Shown piece after piece: positions 57,469 to 64,000 of a stretch of DNA of 64,000 nucleotides. The stretch comes from Takakia lepidozioides. Its lineage: Eukaryota > Streptophyta > Takakiopsida > Takakiales > Takakiaceae. The translations under genes were made by a program, and so were the position numbers. The stretch lies in assembly GCA_030704615.1 (NCBI GenBank), contig CM060734.1:21140001-21204000 (forward strand). Direction: 5' to 3'. Below the pieces are notes generated by a model that ran no database searches, was not told the origin of the DNA, and saw only the letters and a program-made list of their open reading frames with translations. Position 1 is the stretch's first letter. Each line of letters starts with the position of its first letter.

Positions 57469-60400
57469 CTACTCTCTTACACCCTCCGAGGAACTTGCCC
57501 CACCTTCTTCCTCATCCCCCTCATCCTCCGAGCTCTGTGATGCATCAGTTCCACTATGCCTCTCAAAAATCCCGTCCTCTCCTTGGGGGACTGTCCACCT
57601 CACCTCCTGGGAATCTTCTGCGTCTTCTCCCCCACTTTCCTCAGCAGAATCCAACACAAATCTACTAGCCCGACGGGCTCTAATAGCTGCTGCCTCCTCC
57701 CTCATCTTCATTTTCTTGAGGCTTGCCTCGTCTAAAATCTGCTGTACACGACTACGTTCGGAACACCTCCTAATGGACACCGAAGCAAGCCGGGCAGCAT
57801 AAGTAGGAAGGATGTACTCCCTTTCTGGACTAGGCATGAAATCCCCCCTGGAAAAAAAAGGCACGTTCCTCCTGCCCATGAACTCCGGTGTAGACGTCCC
57901 TCCGGCAGTACTTGGCATCCTACAGTAAGAACAAATCCACTTGAAGAATGTCAATACCAGCACAACCAGAAAGGGTTTTCAATGAAATAAGAGAGCGGAG
58001 GGAGGTGCCTCACAAAATCTGGAGGCAACTTACAATGTCACCACTCACTCGTAAACCGGGGGCTCCTCGGCCTCGATCCCAACTTCCTCCCCCTGCTCCT
58101 TCTCGGATTTTTCCTCATCCTCCGAGGATGCCTCTTCCTCTTTTGGCAGACGTTCAGCCGCTGCAAGTTCCGAGTTGTGGAGGGCAGTATCTGGCTCGAA
58201 GGCGAACACATGCCTGTCGGACAACGTCCCTGCCCACATTGAAGCACCTGAGGAACAAAGCGGGCGGTTAATAGCTTGCGGCATGCAATTGCAATGGGGC
58301 CAGGGGACAAACTGAGCACGTGAAGGCTTACCCGTGCCGCATGTGAGGTCCAGAATCCGCCCTTGGACATCCGAGCACGTCTCCATGAGGGTTTGGATGA
58401 AAGCAGGGCTCCGGGTCCGGCTGTACCGCCACAGTTTGCCTGTCTTTGTGTCCTTCGGCATACTAGAGTGGGGCACATAGTTGTAGAGGACATCGTAGGT
58501 TACAGGGTCCACAGCGGCATCAACAAGACGACCGTCGTTGCGGAATTTGAACGTAGACCCTCTCTTCACAAAGCAATATGCCTCAAACACCAATGTCTGC
58601 ACATCCAACAAAGAAGGGATCAATTCCAGGGTCTACTTAACATACACCACAATATGAAGTGAATGCAATAGATTGATAACTTACACTTTGGCCCTCTGTT
58701 CGCAACCCCTGCGTACTGATGCAGAACCATTTTCTGAGGAGGACCGGGGTGACACTTTTCGGTGTCCACCTTGCCACCGCATTCTCTGTGGTCTTCCCTC
58801 TCGTGGCAAGGACAACCACACATCCACCGTCATCCAGAAGCATCCCCGCCAGCCCAAACCCGGCTTTCCAGTAGTCCTCAGTAAACTTGTTCCAGGTGGG
58901 CACACCATCCAGGCCCTCCAGCAGCTCCCATCTGGAATGTCGAGGAGAATCATGTCGCAAGCTCTCTCCACCTCAACCCCCCCCCCGAGTGCTCTTGCAA
59001 TTCGTGCTCACAGCCGTGAAGAATTCCATCATGGCTTCAAAACCAGGGGTGTCTTTAGGCTCTGTACCGGCAGCCCTCTTCTTGGCTTTCCCCTTCTGCT
59101 CCGCCAGAGACTTGTTGTGTGCCACCTTCTTCGCCCTGGCAGCGAGAGCGTCAAGGAAGCTCTCATTGACGCATTGGATGATGGTTGGAGGTTCTAGCTT
59201 TGGCCTGTGCGTAAACGTCACCGCCGAATACCGCCGTGTAGGCTCGCCCTCAAATGCCAACTTCTTGGCAGAGCCAGTCCCACTCCGAACTGACTTGGGA
59301 ACCCGGACGACCGGTGACTGGGTAGGAGCAACAGCAGTCGCAGGACCTTGAACAAAATCAGCGTCGGAGTCACTCTCTTGGGTCCCCTCTTGCGCCTCCT
59401 CCGATGCCCCGATGGTTTTCTTCTTTTTGGGTGTTACTGCAGTCACCTGTTTCCTTGTCCTTTTCCTTTGACCTTTACTCTTCTCATGCAATTTCTCTTG
59501 AATTCCTGCCTGAGCAAGCTCTGCCGCTTTCCTGGAGTTCGCAAGCGCTTTTGCCTCTTTTGCACCCAACGGAGGCAGCGGAGCCCGGTTTCGTCGGAAT
59601 TCAGCATCCAGCTTCAATTGAAACTCGGATGGGTCGAGCGAGCCGGGCGGAAGGTCCACATACCAAGGGCAATCACGCAAATGTTCTAGATGCCACTCCT
59701 TCACAATATCGTCAGTGTACATGGAGTCAGCCCCAGGGTTCCTCCATGCCAGGAAGAATGGTGGCTTGAAAGACAGATGACCTTTCTCCAAAAGGGAGAA
59801 CTTACAGTACCTGCATTCATGAAAAACACAATGAGGTCCGAAAATGGCTAAGTCCCTGAACGGCAATAGGGCCTACAACTGGAATATGGCGCCGAATTTC
59901 CACTTCAGGGCCACCCAGTCTAGGGACTTAGCCCGAAAATGGCTAAGTCCCTGAACGGCAATACGGCCTGGAACTGGAAAATGGCGCCGAATTTCCAGTT
60001 CAGAGCCAGCCAGTCTAGGGACTTAGCCCGAAAATGGCTAAGTCCCTGGACGGCAATAGGGCCTAGAACTGGAAAACGACGCCGAATTTCCAGTTCCGGG
60101 CCAGCCACCCTAGGGACTTAGCCCGAAAATGGCTAAGTCCCTGGACGGCAATAGGGCCTAGAACTGGAAAACGGCGCCGAATTTCCAGTTCCGGGCCAGC
60201 CACACTAGGGACTTAGCCCGAAAATGGCTAAGTCCCTGGACGGCAATAGGGCCTAGAACTGGAAAACGGCGCCGAATTTCCAGTTCCTGGCCAGCCACCG
60301 TAGGGACTTAGACCGAAAATGGCTAAGTCCCTGGACGGCAATAGGGCCTGGAACTGGAATATGGCACCGAATTTCCACTTCAGGGCCAGCCAGTCTAGGG

Positions 60401-63400
60401 ACTTAGCCCGAAAATGGCTAAGTCCCTGAACGGCAATACGGCCTGGAACTGGAAAAGGGCGCCGAATTTCCAGTTCAGGGCCAGCCAGTCTAGGGACTTA
60501 GCCCGAAAATGGCTAAGTCCCTGGACGGCAATAGGGCCTAGAACTGGAAAACGGCGCCGAATTTCCAGTTGCGGGCCAGCCACACTAGGGACTTAGGCCG
60601 AAAATGGCTAAGTCCCTGAAGGGCAATAGGGCCTAAAACTGGAATATGGCGCCGAATTTCCACTTCAGGGCCAGCCAGTCTAGGGACTTAGGCCGAAAAT
60701 GGCTAAGTCCCTGAACGGCAATAGGGCCTGGAACTGGAAAATGGCGCCGAATTTCCAGTTCCGGGCCAGCCAGTCTAGGGACTTAGCCATTTTCGGAGCC
60801 CTGACTGGAAATCCGGCGCCATTTTCCCTAACACCACTTGAGGCCTCTAACATCCTGAAATGCCAGGACTTGAAAGAAAGGCAGCGCGTATGTACCTGTA
60901 CAGAAGGCGCATTGCTGCTTTGTCCGCGTTCGGCTGGTCGGTGAACTCGTGGCTCCGGCGAGCATCTGCTATCTCCCGAAAGAATAGGTTGGTTTTGTAG
61001 AGCAGAAAGTACCTCGTCACATAGTCACGTAGGCTCTCTGCTGCAGGAGATATCTCCATCTTGAACTGATGTGCTTGTGTGTCCAGCAGCTCTTGCGCAT
61101 TCGTCGTCACCTGTGGAGATTGTCCATCAGATCGCTTTCCTCAAAAAATACAATGAATCCACCCCCTACTAGAGTAGAAGCCCCAAACGAAGCGTGGGGA
61201 AGTACCTGAAACCACCATGTCATGCGGTTCATCCACATGTCGAATGTGGGGTCAGAGAGTTTGTCCGGTTTGGGGAAGCTCCACATGTCCCTGGTACTTT
61301 GGGAACCATTCCAGATTTGGAGCCACCGGGTCTGTCCAACCACCCAGCATATTCGTAAGCGCCAAACACCACAAAAAGGAGTTGTTGCCACCACAATTTT
61401 GTTAAGAATGTATCACCTTTTCTGTTGCATCCACACAGGATGTGGCTAGACGATGGAGCTTCTCCAATGTCATCGTGGGCTTCAGAGCGCGAGAGTAGTG
61501 CTTCCCCACCTCCACCAGAAAGTCGGCACCAAGGGCGGGATCAGCTATGGCCACGTACTTTACCATCCGCGACTTGTACTTTATGCGGGCCCTCACCTCC
61601 GCAGCTTTGACATACGATTCGAGTTCCGGGAGGGTTGGATTCTTCTCCTCTGACTCCATGTAGAACCTCCGCGCATGTGCCAAATCCTGCTGTATTTTCG
61701 TCTGTCAAGAATGCGCACATAAGATTAGAGATCCTGCTCAACACAATTTCTTCTATTGGGGGAGGAGAGACAGATTAGCTCAACAAAACTGTCAGGAGCT
61801 TTACCCGAAATATGTAGTCCCACCATGGCGTCGACGCTCAACCTATACCAGGTTCTGTCTGCCTTTGCCTCCGACTTGCGCAGGAGGTCGGCACTGAGGG
61901 AATTGGCAAACTCTTGCACCCCCTGCTTCCCGACATCCTTCACTCGGAAGAGCATATGGGACAAGTTGGTGGCAATGAAGGCATTCTCAGTCACCCTGCA
62001 GTGCCACATTTCCATCAAACAATACTGAAATGGGAATTTTCATCATATATGAGGATTCGCAATGAAATGACTTCCAAATTCAAAGTCCAAAAGCGAGAGG
62101 GGTTGTAGCTTACGAGTTGATGTCGGCCATTGCAGCTTTGAGAAGACTGTGATCTTTGGGCCCCGCAACCTTCAGCACAACACAATCGACGGCGAAATGC
62201 CAATCGAGATCGTTGGGGTGGGCTTGGGCAATGTGCTCCATCCATGCCAGGAGGCGATGATTGCCGTCCCACACGTAGAACATCTTACCGGACATGTGCT
62301 GGAAAAGAGGATCACTAGCAATCGATCTCTCGAACTCCTCATTTCGCGTTTGCCAATGGGGACCCCATTTGTCCACCTCATCGGAAGTGTGGGCACGGGA
62401 AGCTCCGTGGTCGTTCTCAATGGAAACGTAAAAGGCGGCAGACCCCATTCGATATCCATCCCGGAAAGAGAATTTCAGCTTGTCGATATCGCCTGGGAGG
62501 GCAGGTCTCACCACCTGCAATGACACCAAGCGGCAAAGGGGAATTCGAAGCTTGGCCGGGTACACCATGCCCCCCAGCACCCTGCCAATGTTGTTGTGGG
62601 TTGCCTCCAACATCTTGGCAGCGGCCAACTTCATATCCGCCTCACACATGACGTCTGCTGCAGAGGGGTTTTCCGGCAGCCCACCAGGACCGCCAAATCC
62701 AGCCTGTATGCTCCGGGTTTGGGGCCTGGGGATGTCCGGGAGGATGTCATCCTGGTCAGAAACCTCCATGTCGTCCTCCTCAACAGGGTCAGCCACCTGC
62801 GAAACCACCCGAATTTCCATCCGGGCCCCCCCAAAGGAAGTCTTGTCGGAGGGTCAGACCGAAAACTGGCCGACATAAAAACCTCCACAGATGGGAAAAC
62901 GGCGCCGAATTTCAATTCGGGGCCGTTCCAATGCAGTCGGGGAGAAGGGAGAGGTCGGCACCTGGCCGTCATATTTCAACCCCCGGGACGGAAATTCGGC
63001 ACCGAATATCCAACAGAGCGGCGGAGAGGCGGCACCTCTCCGACAGAGACCATCCCCCGGATGGAAATTCGGCGCCGAATTTCCATCCAGCAGGTAAGTG
63101 GAATCCCGGATGGATGGAGATTCGGCGCCCCCTCTCCCTGGCTTCACCTCGAACTTGCACAATCCGTGCTCTTTCAAGTGTTCTTTCCTCTCCTCCACTC
63201 TCCACCGTATGGGTAATTGCGGGGGCTGCTCTTGCCCGCGATGGTCTAACCGGTGTGCTACTGCCTCTCTGTGGTGTCTTGTAGGGATCCACCGTCTCTG
63301 TGGGTCCCTCGCTTACATTGGCATCTGTCATTTGGGCACCCCTGGCCTCTTCAGCTGCCTTTTGTCTTTCCTCCTGGCTAGCATTCTGTCTCGTCTGTTC

Positions 63401-63691
63401 TTTTGCCCTCTCTTTTGCCCTCTCTTTTGCCCTCTCACGGGCTTTCTGTTTCTTACTAGGGCTAGCAGCAGGGGAGCCCTCCAGGACGACCACCTTTGAT
63501 TGAGGCGAACTGACACCCTCGCGCGCACTGCTCACTCCCCCCTCCGCAGCCCGTGACTGCTCTCTCGCCGGGGATTGCATGTGCTTAGCTTTCTTCTTTT
63601 TCTTTGCGTGGGCGGGCCCTACTGCATGTGCATGAACAACCTCCATTGCCGGATCTGCTGTCCTCATGTCCTCACGCCCTTCACCTGCCAT
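57469..63691 (-). CDS. ParB-like domain plus permuted methyltransferase-like protein
   Basis: Ten exons on the minus strand: 63691-~63175, 62796-62114, 61995-~61820, 61701-61417, 61331-61206, 61110-60896, 59810-58685, 58596-58332, 58247-58049 and 57919-57469, about 1,350 residues. Phases agree from exon 4 to the stop; the exon 1/2 and 3/4 joints are uncertain. Order: a Lys-rich N-terminus (nuclear-type signal KKKKKAK); a ParB-like region (IPLCRLVSLQVVRPALPG, then MFYVWDGNHRLLAWM); a helical middle; a basic stretch (RKRTRK, PKKKK); a methyltransferase-like half with LLDIPDG (motif IV position) and DDGGCVVVLA, then ILDLTCGTG (motif I) and VFAFEPD (acidic loop); an acidic C-terminus. Motif IV before motif I is the order of beta-class DNA N4/N6 methyltransferases, and ParB-methyltransferase fusions are known in bacteria and phages. 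Two compensating one-base shifts flank LLDIPDG (10-C run 58977-58986; CCC at 58927-58929), perhaps assembly errors. The usual catalytic [DNS]PP[YFW] is absent, so activity is doubtful. Confidence 0.72.
59848..60797. repeat. Ten tandem 95-bp nested palindromes in an intron
   Basis: CTAAGTCCCTG recurs at 59848, 59943, 60038, 60133, 60228, 60323, 60418, 60513, 60608 and 60703, an exact 95-bp step with no length change. Each unit pairs CTAAGTCCCT with AGGGACTTAG at its edges and AACTGGAAA with TTTCCAGTT around a GGCGCC core inside. The array fills most of the intron between exons at 60896 and 59810 of the ParB/MTase-like gene. Short frames inside it are repeat-driven. Confidence 0.92.
62860..63120. 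repeat. Palindromic GGCGCCGAATTTCC repeats in the first intron
   Basis: Several copies of AAATTCGGCGCCGAATTT-like palindromes (about 62900, 62993, 63067, 63119), one of them perfect over 30 bp at 63060-63089. The GGCGCCGAATTTCC core is shared with the 95-bp units at 59.8-60.8 kb in a later intron of the same gene. Confidence 0.8.
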
Positions 63692-64000
63692 GCCGCCTGC
63701 ACCACCTCCCCAATGCCTACTCTGTCGTAATCTCGTTGCAAGTCCTCCCGTCCACCAACAAAAGGTTTAAGTTTGCCCTCTCGCCCCAAGTTGGGCGATT
63801 CAAACATGCGATGAGTTGGAGCTATCGATGATACCACCAGCGTGCCGGGCTCGTCGTCACTCTGTCATTGACAAAAATCGTGAAAACCAACATCGGTGCA
63901 AAAAGCAGCATCGCAATGAGCAGCGCAACCACCATAGCAACAATCATGTAGCAAAATGAAAACATAACAAGTTTAGGAAGTATGGAGAGCCATGCAACAA
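63692..64000. other. Upstream flank of the ParB/MTase-like gene
   Basis: About 310 bases beyond the start codon, presumably promoter and 5'UTR. No gene or recognisable site. Confidence 0.4.

Noticed and set aside
59848-60797. CRISPR-like array of 95-bp units
   Set aside because: The whole unit is repeated with no unique spacers, and it lies in an intron.

Overview
The window looks like nuclear DNA of a streptophyte, either a non-flowering land plant or a charophyte alga, from a large transposon-rich genome. The evidence is an intron-containing clock-type pseudo-response regulator (PRR) gene with a plant CCT domain, GT-AG introns, and plant-type Ty3/gypsy, CACTA (TNP2), MULE-SWIM, hAT and pogo remains. 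The PRR keeps the phospho-accepting aspartate that flowering-plant PRRs have lost, which argues against an angiosperm. A Chara-like alga or a bryophyte/lycophyte is my guess; the sequence does not settle it.

Layout. 0-14.5 kb is gene-poor: an inverted repeat pair (about 1-1100 and 9650-10870), a fragment of a methyltransferase-like gene (2.4-3.2 kb), a 3.4-kb foldback element with hairpin-array arms (3.2-6.64 kb), and fragments of a MULE-SWIM gene and an F-box/kelch gene (11.0-11.95 kb). 14.6-18.8 kb is a decayed Ty3/gypsy element on the minus strand with an extra ORF after integrase. 18.85-27 kb is a second gypsy element on the plus strand, broken up by a SINE, a solo LTR, a misplaced reverse-transcriptase piece and a 4.3-kb satellite array of about 1-kb units. 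27-35.7 kb is the intact PRR gene, with an evening element and G-box upstream, a 5'UTR intron and a short uORF. 38.0-40.6 kb is an intact five-exon gene with a ParB-like motif (minus). 41.4-45.0 kb is a MULE-SWIM transposase-like gene. 45.7-47.4 kb is a second hairpin-array element. 47.4-49.8 kb holds diverged satellite relatives split by a solo LTR with a perfect target-site duplication. 50.2-53.1 kb carries CACTA and hAT transposase remains, 55.9-57.3 kb a pogo-type transposase pseudogene. 57.5-63.7 kb is a ten-exon gene (minus) joining a ParB-like domain to a methyltransferase-like domain in permuted motif order.

The two genuinely gene-like systems are the PRR, whose receiver still has the full D-D-K phosphotransfer residues, and a multi-copy ParB-like/methyltransferase family with three members here: a full-length gene, a ParB-only gene and a methyltransferase-half fragment. 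I do not recognise this family as described in plants. Its introns hold dense palindromic repeats, including ten copies of an exactly 95-bp nested palindrome. Three unrelated palindrome families in one window suggest that this genome amplifies hairpin-forming DNA.
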